Assembly: GCF_031085375.1 (NCBI RefSeq)
Contig: NZ_JAVCWF010000001.1
Coordinates: 1 to 64,000, forward strand
DNA length: 64,000 nt
Reading direction: 5' to 3'
DNA from: Lactiplantibacillus brownii
GTDB lineage: Bacteria > Bacillota > Bacilli > Lactobacillales > Lactobacillaceae
The position numbers and the translations under genes are program-made. A model generated the notes under the pieces. That model was not told the DNA's origin, did no database searches, and was given only the letters and a program-made list of their open reading frames with translations. Positions 49,090-56,382 of this stretch are shown one piece after another. How positions within the stretch are numbered: position 1 is the first letter of the stretch; each line of letters begins with the position of its first letter.

Positions 49090-49304
49090 GATGTGATGTG
49101 CCTCCAATTCGTATGTCTTTAGCATACGGGGAAGACAAGTGTATGGGTAGAATCACTTTGACGGCAGGTGTGTCAAAAGGGACAATCATACCAGTAAGTG
49201 TCTCGTAAGGCACAAAATTAGATATATTGATTGAGGCATTTCCACAGTGTGTGTCTGCTGTTTAGGAATAATGAATTCATCATTTACCATAGAAACGATT
49301 GATA

Positions 49305-49340
49305 TGGAAGTCCTTACCACAAGTGATGCGATTAAACCTC
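49305..49340 (+). repeat. rlmH-end-like attachment site E
   Basis: GAAGTCCTTACCACAAGTGA followed by TGCGATTAAACC shares its left 20 bases with site B at 45.85 kb (one difference) and keeps the ACAAGTGATGCG core. A partial second copy (TCAAGTGATATA) follows directly. Confidence 0.7.
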
Positions 49341-49504
49341 AAGTGATATATTGGGTTAAAGGGGGTCTGCGTATTTTTTAAATCCTAGTGGGTAATTGCT
49401 GACATATTAGGACCATTCGCGTCAGACTGCAGACGTTTCTACTCCTTACGAAATGAATGTGACCTGTTTATTCCTTAGAACGATGGAATTGAGTTCATTG
49501 TATA

Positions 49505-49531
49505 AAAAATGAGCTAGTAGTTAAACTAGCC
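49505..49531 (-). terminator. Terminator-like hairpin on the minus strand
   Basis: On the minus strand GGGCTAGTTTAACTACTAGC forms a short stem and is followed by TCATTTTTT. It lies about 25 bases after the small peptide frame at 49555-49638. Confidence 0.5.
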
Positions 49532-49554
49532 CAGATCCATTAGCTATGAGTGAT

Positions 49555-49638
49555 TTACAAATTACCCCTGCACCGGATTAAGCATCCTGCTGGCAAGTAA
49601 ACCAGAGACACAGCTAAGATGGAGAGTAAAATATGCAT
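49555..49638 (-). CDS. Possible 27-residue hydrophobic peptide
   Basis: The frame reads MHILLSILAVSLVYLPAGCL followed by IRCRGNL: a single membrane helix with a basic end. AGAGG lies eight bases before the ATG and a hairpin with T-run follows the stop. Small membrane peptides of this shape include type I toxins, but I cannot match it to a known family. Chance is possible at this length. Confidence 0.3.
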   Translation of the reverse strand: MHILLSILAVSLVYLPAGCLIRCRGNL

Positions 49639-49720
49639 ATCCATTACCTCTTTCAAGGAATCGTAGAGACAACTTAAGAATAGAGATTGGAGCGCGGTGC
49701 TTAGAGCCGGTAATATCAGA

Positions 49721-49770
49721 TAGCAGGAGTGGGAATCGAACCCACGAGCTCTAAGGCTGTATGCATAGTT
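49721..49770 (-). pseudogene. tRNA-like 3' fragment
   Basis: On the minus strand the sequence has a perfect T-arm (GTGGG TTCGATT CCCAC) followed by TCCTGCT and A, as in the 3' half of a tRNA. No matching acceptor 5' strand, D-arm or anticodon arm can be found upstream, so it is not a functional tRNA. Such fragments are often left where an element used a tRNA end as integration site. Confidence 0.6.
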
Positions 49771-49829
49771 TACTTTTGAGAATCAGTATACCATACTTAA
49801 ATCAATTGATTGAAATAATTTCAGATTAG

Positions 49830-49925
49830 TATGATACGGATCTCCGTATCATAAGTGACGCTAAAAAAGCATTTCATATACTGGCTCTTGGAATTCATGG
49901 CGTTGAATTATTTACTGCAAATTGC
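49830..49925 (+). repeat. rlmH-end-like attachment site F with perfect dyad
   Basis: A perfect 11-base inverted repeat with a 2-base centre (TATGATACGGA TC TCCGTATCATA, 49830-49853) runs into CATAAGTGACGCTAAAAAAG. The next roughly 60 bases resemble the flanks after sites A and B (TTGGAATTCATGGCGTTGAA). Its left half matches site C. It marks the right edge of the island. Confidence 0.75.
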
Positions 49926-49997
49926 AATCATAATGCGAATTGAATGACGAGGAGATAGATGCTTTTGAGTAGTTGGTTAAAAGTGTACGTAAGTCGT

Positions 49998-51359
49998 CTA
50001 ATCAGTAGTGTTACTTGGTTTGAGCATTAACGCAATCACAAATCGAATGAAGCCAATTATGATAATGCTGGCAAAAAAGGCTCGGGCTCCGGTAAATTGA
50101 GACGTTGTGCTAAAGAAAGCCTGAATGACGACTAATAGGCTGGTTCCAATTGAGCCACCAACTTGTCGGAAAGTGTTGACCATCGCAGTACCATGTTTTA
50201 ATAATGCTGCTGGTAAGACGTTTAGCGCTTCTGTTGTTAAAGGGGTCATCACTAAAGAATTGCCGATCATTTTTAGAATCAAGCAAAAAGTCATCAAGAG
50301 TAATGAAGTATGCGCTGTTAGAAATAGGAATGGTATCATTGAGATGGCTACGGTGAGACTACCGATGATTCCTAGTATTTTACCGCCAACATGATCATAT
50401 AATTTCCCCGCAACCAGCGAAGTTAAGCCACTAGCGAGGGCTCCTGGTAATAAAACGAGCGCTGACGTCAGGGCAGTGTGGTGCATGGCCGATTGTACTA
50501 AAGTTGGAATAATGGCTTGTGGTCCAATCAAGGTAACGAACGATAAAACGACTAGGATTAGTGATAAAGTGAATTGGCGATTTTTAAAAATGTGAAAATC
50601 TAGCATCGGCTTAGTCAGCTTCATTTGACGATAAATGAAGCTGGCAATAACGATTAGGCCGCTGACAATCGCGATGAGCCCAAGCTGTTTATTTTGGCCG
50701 AGGCTACCCGTACCGTAAAGTAATAAGCCAAATCCGACTGTTGAATAAGTGACTGAGCGATAGTCAAGTTTATTGTCAGGACTAGGATGACCAACGTTTT
50801 GCATGCCAAAAATTGTGGCAATGATCAAGCCAACGCCAATAGGGAAAACTAACCAAAACAGAAAACGCCAGGACAGCTTGCTAATGATGAAACCGGCGAT
50901 AGTCGGACCGATCAAAGGGGCAAAGCCAGTTGTTAGGCCAATTATTCCCATAACGGTGCCATGCTGGTCTTTTCTGACGATTGTAAACATCACCACTTGC
51001 ATTAATGGGATGATAATTCCAGCGCCGATCGCTTGGATGAGTCGAGAAATCAGTAGCATACTGAAATTAACGGCTATTGCCGATAGTAAGGTGCCCAGTG
51101 TAAAAGTACCAACTGCAAATAGGGTGAGTTGGCGTGTCGTAAAGCGACTAATCAAAAATGCGGTGACCGGGATCCACACACCATTTACAAGCATGTAGGC
51201 AGTTGTCAGCCATTGAACAGTATTATTGCTGACGCCAAAAGTGGCCATAATGTCAGGAAATGCAGTGAAGAGCAAGGTCTGATTGAGAATCGAAATGAAT
51301 GCGCCTAGCATAAATATGATAAGAATGGTTTTGATGTGATAGCTTTTAGTGTCAGCCAT
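49998..51359 (-). CDS. MFS multidrug transporter, DHA2 (EmrB/QacA) type
   Basis: The 453-residue protein has 12-14 predicted membrane segments and DHA2-type motifs (NQTLLFTAFPDIMATFGVSNNTVQWLTTAYML cut to its core: TVQWLTTAYMLVNGVWIPVT; loop ISRFTTRQL; GAGIIIPLMQVV). It exports unidentified drugs or toxic compounds with proton antiport. It is divergent from a MarR-family gene across a 126-base spacer holding a perfect operator-like palindrome, the usual layout of a repressor and its efflux pump. GAGGAGG precedes the ATG. Confidence 0.85.
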   Translation of the reverse strand: MADTKSYHIKTILIIFMLGAFISILNQTLLFTAFPDIMATFGVSNNTVQWLTTAYMLVNGVWIPVTAFLISRFTTRQLTLFAVGTFTLGTLLSAIAVNFSMLLISRLIQAIGAGIIIPLMQVVMFTIVRKDQHGTVMGIIGLTTGFAPLIGPTIAGFIISKLSWRFLFWLVFPIGVGLIIATIFGMQNVGHPSPDNKLDYRSVTYSTVGFGLLLYGTGSLGQNKQLGLIAIVSGLIVIASFIYRQMKLTKPMLDFHIFKNRQFTLSLILVVLSFVTLIGPQAIIPTLVQSAMHHTALTSALVLLPGALASGLTSLVAGKLYDHVGGKILGIIGSLTVAISMIPFLFLTAHTSLLLMTFCLILKMIGNSLVMTPLTTEALNVLPAALLKHGTAMVNTFRQVGGSIGTSLLVVIQAFFSTTSQFTGARAFFASIIIIGFIRFVIALMLKPSNTTD

Positions 51360-51381
51360 GATGGACCTCCTCGGAGAATTT

Positions 51382-51407
51382 GTTTAAGTTGTAGTTACAA
51401 CTTAAAC
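51382..51407. promoter_or_regulatory. Operator-like perfect palindrome between MFS and marR
   Basis: GTTTAAGTTGTA GT TACAACTTAAAC has two 12-base arms with a 2-base centre, 23 bases before the MFS start and about 80 before marR. It is the size and symmetry of a MarR dimer site. Confidence 0.82.
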
Positions 51408-51485
51408 AACAAAAATGCTACACCACTTAATTTTATAAGTCAATCAAACTATATTTTAATTACAATATGAAGGTGAGATGGTCAG

Positions 51486-51911
51486 ATGTCCTTGCAACAT
51501 CCAGTAACAACGGCAGAACTAATTTATCAAGTTGGTCAATTAGAGGGCCAGATTATTCAACGTCGGTTGGCGGATATTGGGATTCGAATGGATCACGCCC
51601 GACTCCTGCATTATGTGAGTGATGTCGCTGGAACTAATCAAGCTAATTTAGCTGAATATTTAAATGTGCAGCCGGCCACGCTAACTAATATGATCAAAAA
51701 ATTGGAGAAGCAGAATTTAATTATTCGACGCGTTAATCCAATTAACTCACACATGAAGCAGATCTTTTTGCTGCCAGAAGGCGAAAAAGCAGCGCATAAG
51801 ATCAACGAGGTTTTCAACCAATTGAATCGTATTGTTGCGTCTGTGCAGCTAACGGATGTCGCACAATTTCAGCAGTTATTGGCACGATTAGAAGCTAAAT
51901 ATAAGGACTAA
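51486..51911 (+). CDS. MarR-family transcriptional regulator
   Basis: The 141-residue protein has a winged helix-turn-helix (NQANLAEYLNVQPATLTNMI, then KKLEKQNLIIRRVNPINSH) flanked by dimerisation helices, the MarR layout and length. It probably represses the divergent MFS pump and itself through the palindrome at 51382-51407. The ATG follows AAGGTGAGATGG. The inducing compound is unknown. Confidence 0.88.
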   Translation: MSLQHPVTTAELIYQVGQLEGQIIQRRLADIGIRMDHARLLHYVSDVAGTNQANLAEYLNVQPATLTNMIKKLEKQNLIIRRVNPINSHMKQIFLLPEGEKAAHKINEVFNQLNRIVASVQLTDVAQFQQLLARLEAKYKD

Positions 51912-51998
51912 TAGTGGGCTTGAAAGTTTGATTGCGCCCTATTACAATAGGATCGAACGTACCAAATTGAATTTTGAAAAGTGAAAGAACGTGAAAAT

Positions 51999-52541
51999 AT
52001 GCCAGAAAATGCAGCCATGGAAATATTAATTCGGTTAAAAAATGTTGCACCCGCAGTCTCACGAAAGCTGATCGTGCCTGTGACGATCCGTTATGACCAG
52101 TTACATGTGCTGATTCAGCTCGCGTTTGGCTGGACTAATTCTCATTTATATAAATTCGAATTACCGCAACAACCGGATCTTGAATATGTTGGCTATGTGG
52201 ATGATATGAGTCTCGTAGCTGAACAGATTCCAGCGGATCAAGCGTATCTGTTCCCTGATTTACAACAAACTAAGCTGATTTATACTTATGATTTTGGTGA
52301 AAGCTGGGAACATGAGATTATTTTGAAGCGGATGCTAACTTTCGATGAAATTAAGCACGTTCAAGTGCCAAGTTGTACCTGGAGTCGGGGCGCTAATTGT
52401 GCCGAAGATGGGCAGGATCCTAAATATGCCTTGCCATTTAATCGGCAAGACTTGAATAGTCGTTTGAAACTGTGGTCACGTGCGGGCGAGCAACTTATTC
52501 GTGCAGACGATATGGGATTGAATCCTGAAAGTGATTACTAA
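51999..52541 (+). CDS. Plasmid pRiA4b Orf3-like / IS1096 passenger TnpR-like protein
   Basis: The 180-residue protein matches a small family named after a plasmid ORF: LKNVAPAVSRKLIVPVTIRY, HVLIQLAFGWTNSHLYKFEL, and the hallmark YTYDFGESWEHEIILKRML. Despite the IS-derived name there is no recombinase motif, and the biochemical function is unknown. An in-frame GTG at 51981 is an alternative start; neither has a strong ribosome binding site. The family is often found in accessory regions. Confidence 0.8.
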   Translation: MPENAAMEILIRLKNVAPAVSRKLIVPVTIRYDQLHVLIQLAFGWTNSHLYKFELPQQPDLEYVGYVDDMSLVAEQIPADQAYLFPDLQQTKLIYTYDFGESWEHEIILKRMLTFDEIKHVQVPSCTWSRGANCAEDGQDPKYALPFNRQDLNSRLKLWSRAGEQLIRADDMGLNPESDY

Positions 52542-52576
52542 TCGCGCAAATTATTTTTACTTGCGGTATATTATAA

Positions 52577-52726
52577 TTATGTTCCCCAGCTATGGGGGTG
52601 ATCCAATGATTAGGAAGGTAAAGCCTGATTTTTAATAGTATTCCCCACGGATGTAGGGCTGATTTTAATGATACCTTGGTGTTGGGAGTCGACAAGTCGT
52701 ACTTCTCACGTGTGAGGGCATATAAA
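52577..52726 (+). CRISPR. Degenerate type I-E-like CRISPR array (three repeats, two spacers)
   Basis: Three 28-base units start at 52577, 52638 and 52699, an exact 61-base period leaving two 33-base spacers (52605-52637 and 52666-52698). Unit 1 ends GGGGGTGATCC, unit 2 starts GTATTCCCCACG and unit 3 reads GTACTTCTCACGTGTGAGGG. Each keeps different parts of the lactobacillus type I-E repeat (GTATTCCCC ... GGGGTGATCC, recalled from memory). No cas gene is in the window. The repeats have drifted too far for a working array. Confidence 0.68.
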
Positions 52727-52780
52727 AAAGCTGATTTTGTCAAAAGGTTGTGCCATGACCTGACAAAATCAGCTTTTTTT
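52724..52780. terminator. Strong bidirectional terminator after the CRISPR remnant
   Basis: AAAAAAGCTGATTTTGTCA pairs perfectly with TGACAAAATCAGCTTTTTT across an 18-base loop. Confidence 0.9.
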
Positions 52781-52988
52781 AATGATTTTAGCGTATCTTT
52801 GGACGACTTATTTTCAAAATTAAGTCTTACTGAGTGAATAAACTGCGGCGGATTCCAAGCAATAGCAATTTGATTTCAGTGATGGCGAAACTTGTTTTAG
52901 GCTCGTATTCACATTTAAATTCCTAATCTATTCACGAAGCTCAAAAACAGTCAAAAAAACAATCACGGCCAAATTCTATCTACAATTA

Positions 52989-53044
52989 GAAAATCAACCA
53001 AGTGTTTTATCGTCTAACGACTCAAGGTACTTGGTTGATTTTTG
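52989..53044. terminator. Orphan terminator-like hairpin
   Basis: AAATCAACCAAGT pairs with ACTTGGTTGATTT (25-base loop), with T-run on one side and A-rich sequence on the other. No gene ends here, so it may close a lost gene or an unseen RNA. Confidence 0.65.
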
Positions 53045-53201
53045 TGCATATATTTGGCCGTAAAATAATATTCAAGAGTTGCGGCTTATTGATTCAATGA
53101 AGTGTGGGGCACTGATCGTAATGATTCAATCAAAAATCAAGTATCCACGTTGAAACCTAGAACCGCTTTTTTGGTGATTGCTCAATACATGAAAGTATGT
53201 C

Positions 53202-53248
53202 AAAGAGCGTCCAATGGCGTTGTTACCGCACAATTGGACGCTCTTTAG
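53202..53248 (-). terminator. Terminator of the FusB-like gene
   Basis: AAAGAGCGTCCAAT pairs with ATTGGACGCTCTTT 11 bases after the gene's stop codon on the minus strand. Confidence 0.85.
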
Positions 53249-53258
53249 TTACTATTTT

Positions 53259-53918
53259 TTATTTCCGATTTCGACGTTGTGGCTGTACCACAGTCAAAAA
53301 TTCGGTTAAAGTCTCTAGATTAGTCAGTTGTCGATTACATTGGTTGCTATCACGGCAAATATAGTTGCCTTTCTTGGTATAAGTTCCCAAGCCAGATGAT
53401 TTAGTCGTTGAGAGAAACAAGGCGACATTACCGATTGTTTGGCAAATGGCACAGACCCCCTTAATGGTTTGCGGGGAGAATTCACCTTGAATGCCGATTA
53501 AACGGTCTTCAAAGGGTGCCACGAGATATTTCTTTTGGTTACCACCGTCATTCCATCCCAAATAAGTTAATTCATGTAACTGTAAATTGGCCCATTCTGG
53601 CTGCTTCAACTTTTTAACTTTTCGAAAAATCTTGCTCAGTTGTTTAGTTGAGAGTGTTGGAAAAGGTTCTACCAATGGGACTAATAATTCAAGCAATTTT
53701 GTAGCAGCCGTTCGTGAGAGTCGGTCAGTTGCTAAGCCGGTTAAAAATTGTTGCGCATCTAGACTTTCACTAGGAAGCAATGGTGTTATCTGAGCAATCG
53801 TCTTGGCCCGTATGGCGAGTCGAATTTGAGCATCATTGACCGCTAGATAGGCACTAGTCAAATTGTTAACTTGTTGGGTGATATAACTATATTCATAGGT
53901 GGTAATTGTCGTTTTCAT
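53259..53918 (-). CDS. FusB/FusC-family EF-G-binding protein
   Basis: The 219-residue protein has a helical N-terminal domain and a C-terminal treble-clef zinc domain (CAICQTIGNVALF ... YICRDSNQCNRQL, four Cys), the layout of FusB-type proteins, which bind EF-G and free ribosomes stalled by fusidic acid. Older databases may call it fibronectin-binding. The ATG at 53918 follows GAAAGGAAA. A leader peptide and alternative hairpins precede it, pointing to induction by a translation-blocking agent. Whether it gives fusidic acid resistance here is inference. Confidence 0.82.
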   Translation of the reverse strand: MKTTITTYEYSYITQQVNNLTSAYLAVNDAQIRLAIRAKTIAQITPLLPSESLDAQQFLTGLATDRLSRTAATKLLELLVPLVEPFPTLSTKQLSKIFRKVKKLKQPEWANLQLHELTYLGWNDGGNQKKYLVAPFEDRLIGIQGEFSPQTIKGVCAICQTIGNVALFLSTTKSSGLGTYTKKGNYICRDSNQCNRQLTNLETLTEFLTVVQPQRRNRK

Positions 53919-53928
53919 AAATAAATTT

Positions 53929-54001
53929 CCTTTCAGATTCAAACTAGACACTTCTCTGAAAGGTTTTGCAGAAAAGTGTCGCTAACAAGCAGCACTCTTC
54001 T
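53929..54001 (-). promoter_or_regulatory. Four-segment translational attenuator of the FusB-like gene
   Basis: On the minus-strand transcript: segment 1 AGAAGAGTG (54001-53993) pairs with segment 2 CACTTTTCT (53978-53970). Segment 2, as GACACTTTTCT, can instead pair with segment 3 AGAGAAGTGTC (53957-53947). CCTTTCAGA (53963-53955), in the loop between 2 and 3, is perfectly complementary to TCTGAAAGG (53937-53929), which contains the gene's ribosome binding site. With 1:2 formed the site is buried; with 2:3 formed it is free. Confidence 0.75.
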
Positions 54002-54023
54002 GTACTAATAATGACGCCATCAT
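53982..54023 (-). CDS. Leader peptide of the FusB-like gene
   Basis: A 13-codon frame reads MMASLLVQKSAAC and stops at TAG just before attenuator segment 2. AAGGAG lies ten bases before the first ATG. Segment 1 of the attenuator lies inside this frame, so a ribosome on it would break the 1:2 pairing, as in inducible erm and cat leaders. Confidence 0.68.
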   Translation of the reverse strand: MMASLLVQKSAAC

Positions 54024-54098
54024 TGTCAATCATCTCCTTGCTTTACCAATGGGGCGAAGTGATAGTAGTATACAAAAATTCAAGTTGAATAGCAATAT

Positions 54099-54114
54099 TG
54101 TTTCACGTGGAACA
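54099..54114. promoter_or_regulatory. parS site
   Basis: TGTTTCACGTGGAACA is the exact reverse complement of the Bacillus parS TGTTCCACGTGAAACA. It lies between the FusB-like and hpaB genes. Confidence 0.92.
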
Positions 54115-54126
54115 TCGTCTATTAAA

Positions 54127-54180
54127 GAAAAGCCAAACGACAATGCCGTTTTTAATGGGCATCGGGATCGTTTGGCTTTT
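54127..54180 (-). terminator. Terminator of the HpaB-type gene
   Basis: AAAAGCCAAACGA pairs with TCGTTTGGCTTTT directly after the stop codon; an inner ATGCC/GGGCAT pair extends the stem. Confidence 0.88.
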
Positions 54181-54183
54181 ATG

Positions 54184-55599
54184 TTAGTGATTTAATAGTT
54201 GATCCAGCATGGCATTGCCAGCGCTCAAATCTTCATCCAAATAGTGTTTTGAACGAATCCGCATCGGGTCACCACCATGATAATATTCATACATTAGTTG
54301 TCGTTGACCAAAGCCAGAACTCGACAAATCAAAGGCCAGGTTGAGCAATTTTGAACGATCCTGAGCCCCAGCTAAACTGGTTGTCAGGGCTTGCTCTAAA
54401 ATGGCGCCATTTTCACCATCAAATTCACCAAACCCAGGTACGCCAACCATTGAGCCGGCCGCTAATCTTTGTGTTACTTGCAGGGCTTCTTCATAAAACC
54501 CAGGTAAACTGGCTCGGACAGCTAATAGCGCTTGTAAGTCTGGCGTATAGATTCCGAACTCATCTAAATGACCATTATCCTCGGAACGCGTGATTGTCCC
54601 TTTGATCAATTCCAAATTAGCGGTCAAATGGCCTAGCTTTTCTTGTACACCTAGAAAATGATCCAAGCCTAAGGTGTGCGCAACCCGAATCGCCAAGCTG
54701 GTGGCAAATTCAAGCTTCGTAATCCCGCGGACTTCATCTTGATGTGAGGTGTGCGCGAAAATACCAGTCTCAATGAAGAAACGGTTACTCATTTCGTAGT
54801 CATTTTCCACGAAAACTTTGTCCCATGGAATAAAAGCATGGTCAAAGATAATGTAAGCGTCAATCTCATCAAGTGCATTGCTGAGGGGATAGTCATCTTC
54901 AGTATAGCCCGGATGATCGAGTAACTTACGACAAATAATTTTGACACCAGGGGTATTTAATGGCGTGGCAAAGGCAACACCATAACTAGTGTCACCTTTT
55001 TCTAACAATAATTCTGGTGGATTGAAGATCAACAAATCATCGGCAATTGGCGCCATAGTATTCACCATCTTAGCACCGGAAACGACGATGCCATCTGGCC
55101 GGCGTTCAATGGTATGTACCCCAGCGTAGCCATTGGGAATGCCGTTAATCGGTTTGGTCCGATCAAGTTGAGGATTTTGCAAGGCATGACTAATGAAGAT
55201 GTCGTTAGTTTTGACCCACTCAGCGTAGTGTTTGGCGTTAGCCGCAAAATCGGTCCACTGATTATGACCCAAGAAGGCGCTGCGCTCAGCCAAGACTGCC
55301 ATGCCAGTATTCAAAAAGTCTGGCGTTCGACCTAACATCCCATTGTTCGTTTGAGCAATTTCTTGGTAAGCTAAGTGCTTTTGGCGTAGATCGGCGACCG
55401 TGCGGGGAACTTTAAAGGTAATATCATAGCGTTTACCGTCCTCAACATAAGTGTGAACTGCCGGATGAGTTTTTTGGAGTGTGTAGTATTGGTTATTTAA
55501 CGCTAACGTTTTTCGAAAGATTGGAACATCAGAGACTTTAAGTTGTTTCCCATTCAAGTAGACGGCTCGGCCGTCATCGAGTGCTTCAATTGTGTGCAT
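54184..55599 (-). CDS. hpaB: 4-hydroxyphenylacetate 3-monooxygenase-type oxygenase HpaB
   Basis: The 471-residue protein has the acyl-CoA-dehydrogenase-like fold of HpaB flavin-dependent monooxygenases. Recognisable segments are YLNGKQLKVSDVP, RTPDFLNTGMAVLAERSAF, FISHALQNPQLDRTKPINGI, VSGAKMVNTMAPIADDLLIF and the C-terminal GHLDEFGIYTPDL. HpaB hydroxylates phenols ortho to an existing hydroxyl using reduced flavin from a separate reductase (HpaC). No reductase gene is adjacent, so the partner must be elsewhere. The ATG at 55599 follows AAGGAGGA. The physiological substrate in a lactobacillus is not known. Confidence 0.88.
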   Translation of the reverse strand: MHTIEALDDGRAVYLNGKQLKVSDVPIFRKTLALNNQYYTLQKTHPAVHTYVEDGKRYDITFKVPRTVADLRQKHLAYQEIAQTNNGMLGRTPDFLNTGMAVLAERSAFLGHNQWTDFAANAKHYAEWVKTNDIFISHALQNPQLDRTKPINGIPNGYAGVHTIERRPDGIVVSGAKMVNTMAPIADDLLIFNPPELLLEKGDTSYGVAFATPLNTPGVKIICRKLLDHPGYTEDDYPLSNALDEIDAYIIFDHAFIPWDKVFVENDYEMSNRFFIETGIFAHTSHQDEVRGITKLEFATSLAIRVAHTLGLDHFLGVQEKLGHLTANLELIKGTITRSEDNGHLDEFGIYTPDLQALLAVRASLPGFYEEALQVTQRLAAGSMVGVPGFGEFDGENGAILEQALTTSLAGAQDRSKLLNLAFDLSSSGFGQRQLMYEYYHGGDPMRIRSKHYLDEDLSAGNAMLDQLLNH

Positions 55600-55779
55600 T
55601 TTAGTTTTCCTCCTTTTGAGAGCCACATTCAGCATAACAAATTAAGCGCTTTCTTGTCTCTGCATCGCGTAAACGATGAAAATAATGGTTTTTTCGTTGA
55701 AATTAGCTGCATTTAGCGGTTAGAAAGACGAGTTATGGTACGCTATAGATAAAATTATTAAAATTGGGGACGGTTACTC

Positions 55780-56364
55780 ATGACTGCTGATGAATTGTTT
55801 CAAGCGATTCAAGCCGATCCGCAAAACCAAGCGTTCACTGCGGCTGGTGTCCAACCGTTATATCATACTGATCCGGAGGCGGAGATTCTCTTGATTAGTC
55901 AAGCTCCCAGTCGTCAAGCACAGGCTTCCATGACATTTTGGGATGATGCAAGTGGGGATCGACTGCGAGCTTGGTTGGGTGTGACTAAGGATCAATTTTA
56001 TCATTCTGGTAAGTTTGCAGTCTTACCGTTAGATTTTTACTATCCTGGCAAACAGCCCCATGGTGGTGATCTGCCACCGCGGAAAGGCTTTGCCGAAAAA
56101 TGGCATGCGCCGCTGCTAGAGCTGATGCCAAAGATTCAACTGACACTATTGATTGGGGCATACGCCCAGAAGGCTTATCTGCCGTCACGACCAAAAACGT
56201 TGACGGCAACCGTTGAAAATTACGCAGCTTATGAGCCAACTTATTTTCCAGTTGTTCATCCGTCACCATTAAACTATGGTTGGCTGAATCAGCATCCCTG
56301 GTTCATGACCAAAGTAGTGCCAGCGTTACAGCAGCGTGTCGCGACGATTATGACTCAAAACTAA
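55780..56364 (+). CDS. Uracil-DNA glycosylase family protein
   Basis: The 194-residue protein shows family motifs LLISQAPSRQA (active-site loop) and VHPSPLNYG (His-containing loop), like the small uracil-DNA glycosylase-fold proteins (family 4-like group). Members remove uracil or related damaged bases, but many in this subgroup are untested. No iron-sulfur cysteines are visible. It is the first of three same-direction genes with gaps of 18 bases. Confidence 0.82.
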   Translation: MTADELFQAIQADPQNQAFTAAGVQPLYHTDPEAEILLISQAPSRQAQASMTFWDDASGDRLRAWLGVTKDQFYHSGKFAVLPLDFYYPGKQPHGGDLPPRKGFAEKWHAPLLELMPKIQLTLLIGAYAQKAYLPSRPKTLTATVENYAAYEPTYFPVVHPSPLNYGWLNQHPWFMTKVVPALQQRVATIMTQN

Positions 56365-56382
56365 TTTATTCGAGGTGTACTA

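Larger units (their letters stand above)
49090..49997. other. Gene-poor end of the rlmH island
   Basis: About 900 bases with no long coding region. From left: attachment-like site E (49305-49340), a minus-strand hairpin with T-run (about 49505-49531), a possible 27-codon peptide (49555-49638), a tRNA-like 3' fragment (49721-49770), attachment-like site F (49830-49925), then the 3' flank of the MFS gene. The mix looks like leftovers of inserted elements. Confidence 0.55.
52542..53258. other. Non-coding region with CRISPR remnant and three terminator-like stems
   Basis: About 715 bases. It holds the degenerate CRISPR array (52577-52726), a strong terminator directly behind it (52724-52780), a second orphan hairpin with T-run (52989-53044) and the terminator of the FusB-like gene (53202-53248). 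The stretches 52781-52988 and 53045-53201 contain no recognisable gene. Confidence 0.6.

Noticed and set aside
49721..49770. A complete tRNA gene at 49.7 kb
   Set aside because: Only the T-arm and acceptor 3' half can be formed; no D-arm, anticodon arm or acceptor 5' strand fits upstream.
51999..52541. An active transposon resolvase, as the TnpR-like family name suggests
   Set aside because: No serine recombinase motif is present and there are no terminal inverted repeats or transposase nearby; the name is historical.
52495..52743. Minus-strand frame across the CRISPR remnant
   Set aside because: No ribosome binding site; it overlaps the pRiA4b Orf3-like gene and the array.
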